DNA of 64,000 nucleotides from Dokdonella fugitiva (GTDB lineage: Bacteria > Pseudomonadota > Gammaproteobacteria > Xanthomonadales > Rhodanobacteraceae). Shown in pieces: positions 17,140 through 28,751 of the stretch. How positions within the stretch are numbered: position 1 is the first letter of the stretch; every line of letters begins with the position of its first letter. The notes below the pieces were generated by a model. The model saw only the letters and a list, made by a program, of their open reading frames with translations, ran no database searches and had not been told where the DNA came from. The DNA is taken from NCBI RefSeq assembly GCF_014138265.1, contig NZ_JACGXL010000001.1:690525-754524 (forward strand), in the 5' to 3' direction. The position numbers were made by a program, and so were the translations under genes.

Positions 17140-20100
17140 GGCGTACCGCCACGCTCCTCGCCGCCGTGCTCGGGACCGCAGCGGCGACAGCCGCAGCGAG
17201 CACCGGCTCGCTGCCGTTCGCGCAGGCATTCACCGATCCGGCTGCGTGGGCGGCGTCGGGCTCGGACCAGGTCGATGCGTCGCTGCGCCGCGACGGCGAC
17301 GCGCTCTGCCTCGCGTTCGACTTCCACGGCGTTTCCGGTTTCGCTTCGATGCGCCGCCGCCTGCCGATCGATTACCCCGCGAACTACGCGTTCTCGTTCC
17401 ACGTGCGAGGCAATGCGCCGGGCAACGCATTGCAGTTCAAGCTCGTCGACGCTGGCGGCGACAACGTCTGGTGGGTCAATCGTCCCGACTTCGCGTTCAC
17501 GCGCGAGCCGCAAGCGCTGCGCTACAAGAAGCGCCAGATCGACTTCGCCTGGGGGCCGACCGCCGACAAGACGTTGCGCCACAGCGAGTTCGTCGAGTTC
17601 ACGGTCTACGCAGGCACTGGCGGCAAGGGTGAAGCCTGCTTCGACCGGCCCGCGTTCGAGGCGCTCGCGGCCGTTCCGGACACGTGGCCGGTGCCGCTCG
17701 CGAGCGCATCGTCCTCGCGGGATCGCGCAATGCCGTCGCTCGCCCTCGACGAGGATCCGAACAGTGCGTGGCGCAGCGAGCAACGCGACCGCGAGCCGTC
17801 GTTCACGCTCGACCTCGGCACGCGGCGCGAATTCGGCGGCCTAGTCCTGCACTGGACCGGCGACGCGCCCGCGACGCGCTACGATGTCGCGCTGTCCGAC
17901 GACGGGCGTCGCTGGCGCAACGTGCGACACGTCGAAGCCGGCGACGGCGGCATCGACCCGCTCGCGCTGCCCGAATCCGAAGCACGCTACGTGCGCATCG
18001 CGATGCACGACGGCCCGGGGACGGGTTACGGCCTCGCCACGATCGAGGTCGAACCGCTCTCGTTCGGTGCATCGACGAACGCATTCTTCGGCGCGCTGGC
18101 GCAACGCGCACGCCGCGGCCTGTATCCGCGCGGCATCCTCGGCGAGCAGACCTACTGGACCGTGCTCGGCACCGACGGCGGCCATGAAACCGGGCTGCTG
18201 TCGGAAGACGGCGCGCTCGAAGTCGCGCGTGGCGGCTTCTCGATCGAACCGTTCCTGCTCGACGAGCAGGGGCACCTGGCGACATGGGCCGATGCCCGCA
18301 TCATGCACGCGCTGCAGGATCGCTACCTGCCGATGCCGAACGTGCGCTGGCAGATGCCGGGCATCGAGCTCGACACCGCGGTGTTCGTCGCAGGCGAGCC
18401 CGGCGACTCGCGCCTGCTCGCGACCTATACCGTACGCAACCCCGGCGCGCAGCCGCGGGCGCTGACCCTCGCGCTCGCGCTGCAACCGTTCCAGGTCAAT
18501 CCGTCGGTGCAGTTCCTCAACACGCCCGGCGGCGTGAGCCCGATCCGTTCGCTCGCCTACGCCGGGCGCGCGGTCGTCGTCGACGGGCGTGCGCGGGTCT
18601 ACCCGCGCGACGCACCCGAGCGTTTCGTCGCGAGCGCCTTCGATTCGGGCATGATCGCCGAACGCCTCGCCGCACCGACGCGACCCTCCGCGCCGCTCGC
18701 CGAAGCCGTCGACGACGCGAGCGGACTCGCATCGGGCGCCCTGCTCTACCGTCTCGAACTCGCAGCCGGCGCGAGCCGCACGATCGTGCTCGCGGTACCG
18801 CTCGACGGACGCGGCACGCCCCCGCTCGAGGGCATCGGCAACGACGAGGCGCTCGCCGCCTTGCGCGCGCGCGTCGCCGCGTACTGGCACGACGTGCTCG
18901 ACCGCGTCGGCCTGCGCGTGCCCGCGACGGCGCAGCCGCTCGCCGACACCCTGCGCACCGCGCTCGCGCACATCCTCGTCAGTCGCGATGGCGCCGCGCT
19001 GCGGCCGGGCACGCGCTCGTACGCACGCTCGTGGATCCGCGACGGCGCGATGATGGCCGATGCGCTGCTGCGCCTCGGCCGCGACGACGCGGCGCGCGCC
19101 TACCTCGACTGGTACGCGCCGTACCAGTTCCGCAGCGGCAAGGTACCGTGCTGCGTCGATGCGCGCGGATCCGATCCCGTACCCGAAAACGACAGCCACG
19201 GCGAACTCGTGCACCTCGTCGCCGAGGTGTGGCGCTACACCGGCGACCGCCGCGTCGTCGAGGCGATGTGGCCGCACGTCGATGCGGCGGTGAAGTACAT
19301 GGACGCGTTGCGCGCGAGCGAGCGCAGCGAGGCGAACCGTGCGCCGGAACGCGCGGCGAACTACGGCTTGATGCCGGCGTCGATCAGCCACGAAGGCTAC
19401 TCGGCCAAGCCGATGCATTCGTACTGGGACGACTACTGGGCGCTCGCAGGCTACAAGGTCGCCGTCGGCCTCGCCGCCGCACTCGAGCGCGACGCCGACG
19501 CGGCGCGTATCGCCAGGGAGCGCGACGCGTTCCGCGCCGACCTGCACGCGTCGATCGCCCGGGCGGTCGCTGCGCACGCGATCGACTACCTGCCCGGCTG
19601 CGCCGAACTCGGCGACTTCGACGCGACGTCGACGACGATCGCGCTCGCGCCCGCCGGCGAGCAGGACGCGCTGCCGCAGGATCTCCTGCGCAATACGTTC
19701 GAACGCTACTGGCGCGAGTTCGAGCGTCGTCGCGACGGCGACGCCTGGAAGGACTACACGCCGTACGAGTGGCGCACGGTCGGCAGTTTCGTGCGCCTCG
19801 GTTGGCGCGAGCGCGCGCAGCAGGCGATCGCGTTCTTCATGCAGGGCCGCCGCCCGCCGGAGTGGAACCAGTGGGCCGAAGTCGTCGGCCGCGATGCGCG
19901 CGAATCGCGCTTCGTCGGCGACATGCCGCACGGTTGGGTCGCGTCCGACTTCATCCGCTCGGTGCTCGACCTGTTCGCCTACGAGCGCTACGGCGACGAC
20001 GCGCTCGTGCTCGCCGCCGGCGTTCCGGAGGCGTGGCTCGACGGCGACGGCGTCGCGATCGACGGCTTGCACACGCCGTACGGACGCCTGTCGTACTCGC

Positions 20101-20303
20101 TGCTCCGCGACGGCACGCGCACGCGGCTGCGCGTCGAACGCGGCGACTTGCGGCTGCCGCCGGGCGGCCTCGTGTTCCCGCTGGCGGGAATCGACCCGCT
20201 GCGCATGCGCCTCGATGGCAAGGCGGTACGCGCCGACCACGGCGAACTGCGCATCCGATCGCTACCGGCCGAACTCGTGATCGAAACGCGCCGTCCGCGC
20301 TGA
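17136..20303 (+). CDS. Secreted six-hairpin glycosidase with two N-terminal binding domains
   Basis: A 1055-residue paralogue of the enzyme at 3666-6803. After a signal peptide (about 1-22) comes a beta-sandwich-like region (about 25-175; VWWVNRPDFAF, rich in aromatics) that the paralogue lacks. An F5/8C domain follows (about 190-300) and then the (alpha/alpha)6 region (about 590-1000). Shared motifs are SYARSWIRDG, SISHEGYSAKP, SYWDDYWALAGY, YTPYEWRTVGSFVRLG and GDMPHGWVASDF. The start overlaps the stop of the permease gene. It is the last gene of the lacI-headed run and ends 5 bp from the convergent eda. Location outside the cytoplasm and action on a glucan or its oligosaccharides are inferred; the GH family is not named. 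Confidence 0.75.
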   Translation: MRRTATLLAAVLGTAAATAAASTGSLPFAQAFTDPAAWAASGSDQVDASLRRDGDALCLAFDFHGVSGFASMRRRLPIDYPANYAFSFHVRGNAPGNALQFKLVDAGGDNVWWVNRPDFAFTREPQALRYKKRQIDFAWGPTADKTLRHSEFVEFTVYAGTGGKGEACFDRPAFEALAAVPDTWPVPLASASSSRDRAMPSLALDEDPNSAWRSEQRDREPSFTLDLGTRREFGGLVLHWTGDAPATRYDVALSDDGRRWRNVRHVEAGDGGIDPLALPESEARYVRIAMHDGPGTGYGLATIEVEPLSFGASTNAFFGALAQRARRGLYPRGILGEQTYWTVLGTDGGHETGLLSEDGALEVARGGFSIEPFLLDEQGHLATWADARIMHALQDRYLPMPNVRWQMPGIELDTAVFVAGEPGDSRLLATYTVRNPGAQPRALTLALALQPFQVNPSVQFLNTPGGVSPIRSLAYAGRAVVVDGRARVYPRDAPERFVASAFDSGMIAERLAAPTRPSAPLAEAVDDASGLASGALLYRLELAAGASRTIVLAVPLDGRGTPPLEGIGNDEALAALRARVAAYWHDVLDRVGLRVPATAQPLADTLRTALAHILVSRDGAALRPGTRSYARSWIRDGAMMADALLRLGRDDAARAYLDWYAPYQFRSGKVPCCVDARGSDPVPENDSHGELVHLVAEVWRYTGDRRVVEAMWPHVDAAVKYMDALRASERSEANRAPERAANYGLMPASISHEGYSAKPMHSYWDDYWALAGYKVAVGLAAALERDADAARIARERDAFRADLHASIARAVAAHAIDYLPGCAELGDFDATSTTIALAPAGEQDALPQDLLRNTFERYWREFERRRDGDAWKDYTPYEWRTVGSFVRLGWRERAQQAIAFFMQGRRPPEWNQWAEVVGRDARESRFVGDMPHGWVASDFIRSVLDLFAYERYGDDALVLAAGVPEAWLDGDGVAIDGLHTPYGRLSYSLLRDGTRTRLRVERGDLRLPPGGLVFPLAGIDPLRMRLDGKAVRADHGELRIRSLPAELVIETRRPR

Positions 20304-20308
20304 CGGCG

Positions 20309-20975
20309 TCAGCCGAGCGTGCGCGCGATCGCCGCGAGCGAACGCGCCGTAGCTTCGCTCACGAGATCGTAGCGGCCGTCCGCGATCCAGTCCGCGCGCA
20401 CCATCCACGAGCCGCCGACGCAGACGACGTTGCGTTCCGCGAGGTACTGCGCGGCGTCGCCTTCGCCGATGCCGCCGGTCGGGCACAACAGCACGTCCGC
20501 GAGCGGCGCCTGAAGCGCACGCACGAGCGGCAGGCCGCCGACCGCACTGGCGGGGAACAGCTTGCACACACGAAACCCGCGCGCGTGCAGGGCCAGCAGT
20601 TCGGTCGGCGTCGCCGCACCGGGCACGGCCGGCAGGCCGCAGGTGGTCAGCGCCTCGGCCATCGCCGGCGGCGTGCCCGGCGTGACGAGGAACTCTGCTC
20701 CGGCAGCGCGCGCGGCGTCGATCTGCTGCGGCGTGAGCACGGTGCCGGCGCCGACGGCGATGCCGGCGACATCGCGCTTCACCGCGGCGATCGCGTCGAT
20801 CGCGGCCGGCGTGCGCAAGGTGATTTCGATCGCCTTGAGTCCGCCCGATTGCAAAGCGCGCGCTACGGCGACGCCCTGTTCCGCGGAGGTGACGGTGACG
20901 ACCGGCAGGATGCGCGTCGCGCGCAGCAGTTCGATCGCAGCGTGTTGCGTGCTTTGCAGGCTCGCCGTGGGCATG

Positions 20976-20983
<8 letters not shown>
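20309..20983 (-). CDS. eda: KDPG/KHG aldolase
   Basis: This 224-residue enzyme splits 2-keto-3-deoxy-6-phosphogluconate into pyruvate and glyceraldehyde-3-phosphate, the last step of the Entner-Doudoroff pathway. It is a single TIM barrel with the Schiff-base lysine in RVCKLFPAS, the early ILPVVTV strand and the AIEITLRTP glutamate motif. The start overlaps the end of edd by 8 bases; a second in-frame ATG three codons later would avoid the overlap. It is the last gene of the beta-glucosidase-to-eda operon. Confidence 0.96.
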
Positions 20984-22889
<1,906 letters not shown>

Positions 22890-22914
22890 GATCGGACTCC
22901 GGATCGGCGCCGCC

Positions 22915-23637
22915 TCACGCGGCGCACCAGTGAACATGGAGAGGCACGCCCGGTACATCAAGCGCGGCGCGCACGGGCGCGTGCAACGCATCGGCGCCGG
23001 TCGCGCGCTCGAACACCGCGCGCTTGGCGTCGCCGCGCAGCAGCAGCATGCGCAGCGGCGCGGCGGCCCAGCCCGCGGGCGTGAGGCTGATGCGTCGCGG
23101 CCAGCGCCCCGCCCCGGCGCAGCCGCTCGCGTCGATCGCCACGTACGGCTCGCGTGTCGCCAGCGCGGCCGCGAGGCCGCGCGAACCCGGGAACAGCGAC
23201 GCCGTGTGCGCGTCCTCGCCCATGCCGAGCACGACCGCGGCGAGCGCGAGCGCGCCGGCCGCGGCGTGCCAGCGCGCGTTCGCGGCAGCGACCGCGGCAT
23301 CGAGCGCGGCGTGCGCAGGACGCAACGGCCAGAATTCCGCGGCCGCGGCGCGGCCACGCAACAGCGTGCCCTCGGCGAGGCGCGCATTGCTGCCGTCGGC
23401 ACCAGGTTCGACGTCGCGTTCGTCGACGAGCGAGACGACGACGCGCGACCAGTCGAGGTCGGCCGTCGCGAGTGCATGGTGGACCGGTGCAGGCGTGCTG
23501 CCGCCGGACAGCAGGATCAGCGCGCGCGGCGCACGCGCGAGCGCATGTTCGAGTGCACCGCGCAGCGCCGCGGCCGCGTCGTGCGCCCAGGCTGCCTCGT
23601 CGGCGCTCGCATGCCACGCGTACGACGGCGCGTTCAC
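22915..23637 (-). CDS. pgl: 6-phosphogluconolactonase
   Basis: A 240-residue DevB/Pgl-type lactonase that hydrolyses 6-phosphogluconolactone to 6-phosphogluconate. Motifs are [17 protein letters not shown] (phosphate-binding loop), VSLVDERDV and [17 protein letters not shown]. It starts at a GTG overlapping the glk stop (GTGA). Position between glk/zwf and edd follows the order of the pathway steps. Confidence 0.95.
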   Translation of the reverse strand: MNAPSYAWHASADEAAWAHDAAAALRGALEHALARAPRALILLSGGSTPAPVHHALATADLDWSRVVVSLVDERDVEPGADGSNARLAEGTLLRGRAAAAEFWPLRPAHAALDAAVAAANARWHAAAGALALAAVVLGMGEDAHTASLFPGSRGLAAALATREPYVAIDASGCAGAGRWPRRISLTPAGWAAAPLRMLLLRGDAKRAVFERATGADALHAPVRAALDVPGVPLHVHWCAA

Positions 23638-24638
23638 GCGCGGCCTCCGGCGGGCGCCAGCATGCGGCCATCGTCGAGCACGGCGAGCGCAGCCGCACCG
23701 AGCAGGCCCGCATCTTCGTGCAGCACGGCGATCGTCGGCACGTGCGCGAGCACGCGTTCGTAGCGCCCTTTCGCCTCGAAGCGGCGGCGGAATCCACCCG
23801 CCTGCAGCCGGTCGAGCAGTTTCGGCGTGAGCCCACCGGCGATGTAGACGCCGTCCCAGGCACCGAACGCGAGCGCGAAATCACCGGCGATCGAACCGAG
23901 CATCGCGCAGAAACGCTCGATCGTCGCGCGACAGGCCGGATCGTGCGCGGCGCCCGCGGTGATCGCTTCCGGCGTCGCGATCGGCGGCGCGTGCGGATGC
24001 AGCGCCGCGTGCAGGTTCACCAGCCCCGAACCGCACAGCACGCGCTCGGCCGAGACGCGACCGAAGGTCGGCATGAGGCGGCGCAGCACGTCGAGCTCGA
24101 TCTCGTCGCCGGGCGCGAAGCCGACGTGGCCGCCCTCGGTTTCGAGCGCGACGTAGCGTCCGTCGTCGACGATGAGGCCGCCGACGCCGAGGCCGGTGCC
24201 CGGGCCGACGATCGCGTACGTGCGCCGCCGCGCGTCGACGGGCCCGGCATGCAGCGCGCCGAGCGGTTGCATGTCGGTCGGACCGAGCAGCGGCACGCAA
24301 TGACTCATCGCGGCGAAGTCGTTGACGATGCGCAACTGGTCGAGCGCGAGCTCGCCGAGCAGCGCACCGCGCGAAAGCACCCACGGATGGTTCGTCATCT
24401 GCACGCTGTCGCCGGTGACCGGCCCGGCGACCGCGAACACGCCGCGTCGCGGCCGTTGCGGCAGGGTCGCGAGGTAGTCTCGCGCGGCGTCGCCGAAGGC
24501 GGCGAAATCGGCGACGCGCCGGCGCCGCACGCTGTCGGCGAGCAGCGGCATCGCCGAGCCGGTGTCGGCGAGCGCGAAGCGCACGTTGGTGCCGCCGACG
24601 TCGGCGAGCAGCACCCACTCGCCGGCCGGCGCATCCAT
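23634..24638 (-). CDS. glk: Glucokinase
   Basis: A 334-residue bacterial glucokinase (Glk group, not ROK) that phosphorylates cytoplasmic glucose. It has the ATP-binding LLADVGGTNVRFAL, the substrate loop IVNDFAAMSH, VGPGTGLGVGGL and the C-terminal GVYIAGGLTPKLL. The ATG at 24638 shares one base with the zwf stop (TGATG) and is preferred to an upstream open frame that only mirrors zwf. It links glucose released by the GH1 enzyme to Zwf. Confidence 0.95.
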   Translation of the reverse strand: MDAPAGEWVLLADVGGTNVRFALADTGSAMPLLADSVRRRRVADFAAFGDAARDYLATLPQRPRRGVFAVAGPVTGDSVQMTNHPWVLSRGALLGELALDQLRIVNDFAAMSHCVPLLGPTDMQPLGALHAGPVDARRRTYAIVGPGTGLGVGGLIVDDGRYVALETEGGHVGFAPGDEIELDVLRRLMPTFGRVSAERVLCGSGLVNLHAALHPHAPPIATPEAITAGAAHDPACRATIERFCAMLGSIAGDFALAFGAWDGVYIAGGLTPKLLDRLQAGGFRRRFEAKGRYERVLAHVPTIAVLHEDAGLLGAAALAVLDDGRMLAPAGGRA

Positions 24639-26083
24639 CACGCACCCCGTGCGCCGCGGGCGCGCTCGGCGGCGGTCGGCAAGTTTCGCAGGAAGTCCGC
24701 AGCCGCGCCCGGTCCCCAGCTGCCGGCCATGTACGGCAGGATCGGCGCGTCGGCTTCGCGCCAGGCCGATTCGATGCTGTCGATCCACGTCCACGCCGCT
24801 TCGACTTCGTCGCTGCGCACGAACAGGGTCGAGTTGCCGTTGAGCGCGTCGAGCAGCAGGCGCTCGTAGGCGATGCGTCGGCGCAGCGGCGGCTCCATCG
24901 ACAGGTCGAGCGGCAGCGGCTGCAGCTGCAGCGCTCCCCATTCGGGACCGGCGAGGCTGCTCATGAGTTCGAGTTCGATGTTCTCGTTCGGCTGCAGGCG
25001 CAGCACGAGCCGGTTCGGGCTCGCGCGCTCGCGGCGCGGCTTCTCGAACAGCCAGTGCGAAGTCGGCCGGAAGTTCACCACGACCTGGGTCACGCGCTGC
25101 GCGAGGCGCTTGCCGGTGCACAGGCGGAACGGCACTCCGGCCCAGCGCCAATTGTCGATCGAAGCGCGCAGCGCGACGAACGTCTCGACCGGCTCGCGCC
25201 CCTGCACCGCCTGCAGCGAGAAACCACGCACCGGCTCGCCGTCGACGAGACCGGCGTCGTAGCGTCCGCGCACGGAATCATTCGCCACGCTGTCCGCGCG
25301 GAACGGGCGCAGCGCGCGCAACACCTTGACCTTCTCGTCGCGCAGTACGTCGGCGTCGAGCGACGCCGGCGGCTCCATCGCGACCAGGCAGAGCAGCTGC
25401 AGCACGTGGTTCTGCACCATGTCGCGCAACGCGCCGTAGTCGGCGTAGTAGCTTTCGCGACCGTCGACACCGGCGGTCTCGGCGACGAGGATGTCGACCG
25501 ATTCGATCCAGCGGTGATGCCAGACCGCTTCGAGCAAGGTGTTGCCGAAGCGCAGCGCGAGCAGGTTCTGCACCGCCGCCTTGCCGAGGTAATGGTCGAT
25601 GCGGAAGATGCGGTCCTCGGACAGGCAGGCGTCGAGCGCCGCGTTGATCGCACGCGCCGAGGCGAGGTCGCTGCCGATCGGCTTCTCCAGCACGAGCCGC
25701 GACGGCGCGTCGAGCAGCCCGGCCGCCTTGAGCCCCTGCGCAATCGTCACGAACAGGTACGGCGGCGTCGCGAGGTAGCTCACGCAGCGGCCGCGGATCG
25801 CCGCCAACGCGGGCGCGATCGCCGCCGCGTCGGCGAGGTCGACGTGCACGTACTCGGTGCGCGCGAGCAGCGCGGCGACCGCCTCGTTGCCGGCCGGTTC
25901 CTTCGCGAGCTTGTCGCCGAGCCAGGCGCGGAATTCCTCGGTCGACATCGGCTGGCGCGCGACGGCGACGATGCGGAACGTGTCGGGCAGCAGCCGGTCG
26001 ACGTACAGATGCAGCAGCGACGGGAACAGCTGGCGCGCGGCGAGGTCGCCGGTGGCGCCGAACAGCAGCAGCGTGTCGTGCAA
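24638..26083 (-). CDS. zwf: Glucose-6-phosphate 1-dehydrogenase
   Basis: A 481-residue enzyme that oxidises glucose-6-phosphate to 6-phosphogluconolactone with NAD(P)+. The dinucleotide-binding motif LFGATGDLAARQLFP is at the extreme N-terminus, VLEKPIGSD and the active-site FRIDHYLGK follow. The usual RIDHYLGKE reads RIDHYLGKA here. A TTG start at 26083 is chosen because AAGGAGG lies 6 bases upstream and the reading begins exactly at the Rossmann strand; ATG starts further upstream lie in unrelated Arg-rich sequence. It is 58 bp after the beta-glucosidase gene. Confidence 0.95.
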   Translation of the reverse strand: MHDTLLLFGATGDLAARQLFPSLLHLYVDRLLPDTFRIVAVARQPMSTEEFRAWLGDKLAKEPAGNEAVAALLARTEYVHVDLADAAAIAPALAAIRGRCVSYLATPPYLFVTIAQGLKAAGLLDAPSRLVLEKPIGSDLASARAINAALDACLSEDRIFRIDHYLGKAAVQNLLALRFGNTLLEAVWHHRWIESVDILVAETAGVDGRESYYADYGALRDMVQNHVLQLLCLVAMEPPASLDADVLRDEKVKVLRALRPFRADSVANDSVRGRYDAGLVDGEPVRGFSLQAVQGREPVETFVALRASIDNWRWAGVPFRLCTGKRLAQRVTQVVVNFRPTSHWLFEKPRRERASPNRLVLRLQPNENIELELMSSLAGPEWGALQLQPLPLDLSMEPPLRRRIAYERLLLDALNGNSTLFVRSDEVEAAWTWIDSIESAWREADAPILPYMAGSWGPGAAADFLRNLPTAAERARGARGA

Positions 26084-26141
26084 GTGTCGCCTCCTTCTCG
26101 CGCGCCGCGGCGCGGCGGCCTGACGTCCCTGCGCGGCGCGG

Positions 26142-27491
26142 CTACTCGGCGAGGGCGCGGCCGTTGCTTTCGACGATCCTCGAATACAGCCGCGCACTCC
26201 GTTTGGGCGTGCGCTTCTGCGTCCTGAAGTCGACGTGCACGATGCCGAACCGCTTCGAGAAACCGAGCGACCACTCGAGGTTGTCGAGCAGCGACCACGC
26301 CATGTAGCCGCGCACGTCGCAGCCCATGCCGATCGCGGCATGGATCGCCCGCAGGTGCTTGCGAAGGTAGTCGACGCGCAGCGGATCGTCCAGCGTGTCG
26401 CCTTCGGCGACCGGCGGATCGTAGAACGCCGAGCCGTTCTCGGTGATGTAGACCGGTGGGTTGCCGTAGCGGTCGCGCAGCCAGACGAGCGTGTCGGTCA
26501 GGCCCTGCGGGAACACTTCCCAGCCCGTCTCCGTGTAGGTCGCGTGCTGCCTCACCGGCGACGCCTTCAGTGGCCAGGACTGCTCGTCGTGGCGCGTGAC
26601 GCTGCGCGTGTAGTAGTTGAAGCCGATGTAGTCGAGCGGCTGCCGGATGAGTTCGAAGTCCTCGGCCGGCCAATCCGGCCACGCCTCGCCGAAGACCTCC
26701 TTGAGTTCATCGGGATAGCGGCCGAAGAACACGGGGTCGAGGTATTGCCGGTTCATGTACGCATCGGCGCGGTGCACCGCGGCAAGATCCTCGGCGCTTT
26801 CGCTCGCCGCGTACTTCGGCTCGAGGTTCACGACGAGGCCGATCTCGTGCTTGCCTTCGGCGCGATACGCCTGCACCGCGGCGCCGTGCGAGCGCAGCAG
26901 ATGGTGCGTCGCGATCGGCGCCTCGAAGCGGTTGCGATGGCCGGGCGCGAGCGCACCGTGCAGGTAGCCGCCATCGGTGACGACCCACGGTTCGTTGAGC
27001 GTCGCCCACTTCTTCACGCGGCCGTCGAACGTGCGATACATCACCGAGGCGTACTCGGCGAACCAGTGCGCGATGTCGGGATTGAGCCAGCCGCCGCGAT
27101 CGTCGAGCGCGGCCGGCAGGTCCCAGTGGTAGAGCGTGAGCAACGGCTCGATGCCGTTCTCGAGCAGGGTGTCGACGAGGCGGTCGTAGAAGGCGAGCCC
27201 GCCCGGATTCACGCGGCCCTTGCCCTCCGGCAGGACACGTGCCCAGGCGACGCTGAAGCGGTACGCCTTGAGGCCGAGGTCGCGCATGAGCCGCACGTCG
27301 TCCTTGTAGCGACGGTAGTGGTCGCAGGCGATGTCGCCGGTGTCGCCGTCGCGGACCATGCCCGGCGTGCGCACGAAGCGGTGCCAGATGCTCTGCCCGG
27401 CGCCGTCGGCGAGCGGCGAACCTTCGATCTGGTAGGCCGAGGTCGCGCTGCCCCAGAGAAAGCCCTTCGGAAATTCGAACGCCTGGCTCAT
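26142..27491 (-). CDS. GH1 beta-glucosidase (cytoplasmic)
   Basis: A 449-residue family 1 glycoside hydrolase with the acid/base Glu167 in TLNEPW and nucleophile Glu351 in YITENG. The N-terminal FPKGFLWGSATSAYQIEG and the LLDNLEWSLGFSKRFGIVHVDF tail are also present. There is no signal peptide, so it acts in the cytoplasm on imported beta-glucosides or short oligosaccharides. It is the first gene of an operon continuing with zwf, glk, pgl, edd and eda, and a LacI-type operator lies 44 bp upstream of its start. Confidence 0.96.
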   Translation of the reverse strand: MSQAFEFPKGFLWGSATSAYQIEGSPLADGAGQSIWHRFVRTPGMVRDGDTGDIACDHYRRYKDDVRLMRDLGLKAYRFSVAWARVLPEGKGRVNPGGLAFYDRLVDTLLENGIEPLLTLYHWDLPAALDDRGGWLNPDIAHWFAEYASVMYRTFDGRVKKWATLNEPWVVTDGGYLHGALAPGHRNRFEAPIATHHLLRSHGAAVQAYRAEGKHEIGLVVNLEPKYAASESAEDLAAVHRADAYMNRQYLDPVFFGRYPDELKEVFGEAWPDWPAEDFELIRQPLDYIGFNYYTRSVTRHDEQSWPLKASPVRQHATYTETGWEVFPQGLTDTLVWLRDRYGNPPVYITENGSAFYDPPVAEGDTLDDPLRVDYLRKHLRAIHAAIGMGCDVRGYMAWSLLDNLEWSLGFSKRFGIVHVDFRTQKRTPKRSARLYSRIVESNGRALAE

Positions 27492-27534
27492 CGCCCCTTA
27501 CCTGCCCTTGTCCGGACTGCTGGAATTCGCGGAG

Positions 27535-27548
27535 TGAAAACGATTACA
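27535..27548. promoter_or_regulatory. LacI-family operator, ED operon/ATPase region
   Basis: TGAAAACGATTACA matches the operator at 6844-6857 at 13 of 14 positions. It lies in the 147-bp region between the divergent GH1 and ABC-ATPase genes, 44 bp from the first and 91 bp from the second. The LacI-type protein encoded at 6972-7970 is the likely binder. Confidence 0.7.
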
Positions 27549-27638
27549 TTGCAGAATAGCGCAAGCCGTGCAGGATGTGCAGCCACCTGCGCGAATGGAT
27601 CCGCCCGCGCGCGCCGGGCATCGACCGACAGGCAGCCG

Positions 27639-28751
27639 ATGGCGAAGGTTCGATTCGAGCACGTCCGCAAGGTCTACGAGAACGGCTACGTCGGTGTCGC
27701 CGACGCGGATTTCGAGATCGCGCACGGGGAGATGCTCGTGCTGGTCGGGCCGTCCGGCTGCGGCAAGTCGACCCTGCTGCGCATGGTCGCCGGGCTCGAA
27801 TCGATCACCTCGGGCGCGCTCGCGATCGGCGATCGCATCGTCAACGACGTCTCGCCGCGCGACCGCGATATCGCGATGGTGTTCCAGAACTACGCGCTCT
27901 ACCCGCACATGAGCGTGGCCGAGAACCTCGCGTTCGGCCTCAGGCTGCGCGGCACGCCGAAGGCGGAGGTCGACCGGCGCGTCGCCGAAGCCGCGACCAT
28001 GCTCGACCTCGGCCGCATGCTGCCGCTGAAGCCGGCGCAACTGTCCGGCGGCCAGCGCCAGCGCGTCGCGCTCGGGCGCGCGCTCGTGCGCCAGCCCGCC
28101 GTGTTCCTGCTCGACGAGCCGCTGTCCAACCTCGACGCGAAGCTGCGCCTGTCCACGCGCGTGGAGATCGCCAAGCTGCACCGCGCGGTCGGCGCGACGA
28201 TGATCTACGTCACGCACGACCAGATCGAGGCGATGACCCTCGGCCAGCGCATCGTCGTCATGCGCGATGGTCGCGTGCAGCAGATCGACGCGCCCATGCG
28301 CCTGTACGAGCGCCCCGCGAACACGTTCGTCGCGACCTTCGTCGGCAGCCCGAAGATGAACCTGCTGTGGGGACCGCTGCTCGAACGCGACGGCGGCCTG
28401 CACGTGCGCATCGCCGACGGCATCGAACTCGCGCTCGCGCCACCGCCCGCGCTGCAGGCGAAGCTGCGCGGCTACGTCGATCGCGAAATCATCGTCGGCC
28501 TGCGCCCGGAACACCTGCACCTCGAACGCGACGACGACACGGCGACCCTGGCCGCGCGCGTCGAGGCGGTCGAGCCCGTGGGCAACGAAGCCTTCCTCAA
28601 CCTCGGCTGCGGCGGCTGCGACCTCGTCGTGCGCTTGCCGCCGCACGACCTGCCGGTCGCGGGCGACGACGTCAGGCTCGGCTACGACGCCGCGCGCATG
28701 CACTTCTTCGAACGCGACAGCGAAGTGCGCATCGACGAGGACGCCGCGTGA
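27639..28751 (+). CDS. Sugar ABC transporter ATP-binding protein (MsmK/UgpC type)
   Basis: A 370-residue CUT1-class ATPase with Walker A GPSGCGKST (37-45), Q-loop VFQNYALYPHM, signature LSGGQRQR, Walker B VFLLDEPLSNLD and switch His in YVTHDQ. A C-terminal TOBE/MalK-like domain (about 235-365) follows. It probably energises the importer at 14172-17139, which lacks an ATPase. Such ATPases are sometimes shared by several importers. It is divergent from the GH1 operon across a shared operator and overlaps the next gene by GTGA. Confidence 0.95.
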   Translation: MAKVRFEHVRKVYENGYVGVADADFEIAHGEMLVLVGPSGCGKSTLLRMVAGLESITSGALAIGDRIVNDVSPRDRDIAMVFQNYALYPHMSVAENLAFGLRLRGTPKAEVDRRVAEAATMLDLGRMLPLKPAQLSGGQRQRVALGRALVRQPAVFLLDEPLSNLDAKLRLSTRVEIAKLHRAVGATMIYVTHDQIEAMTLGQRIVVMRDGRVQQIDAPMRLYERPANTFVATFVGSPKMNLLWGPLLERDGGLHVRIADGIELALAPPPALQAKLRGYVDREIIVGLRPEHLHLERDDDTATLAARVEAVEPVGNEAFLNLGCGGCDLVVRLPPHDLPVAGDDVRLGYDAARMHFFERDSEVRIDEDAA

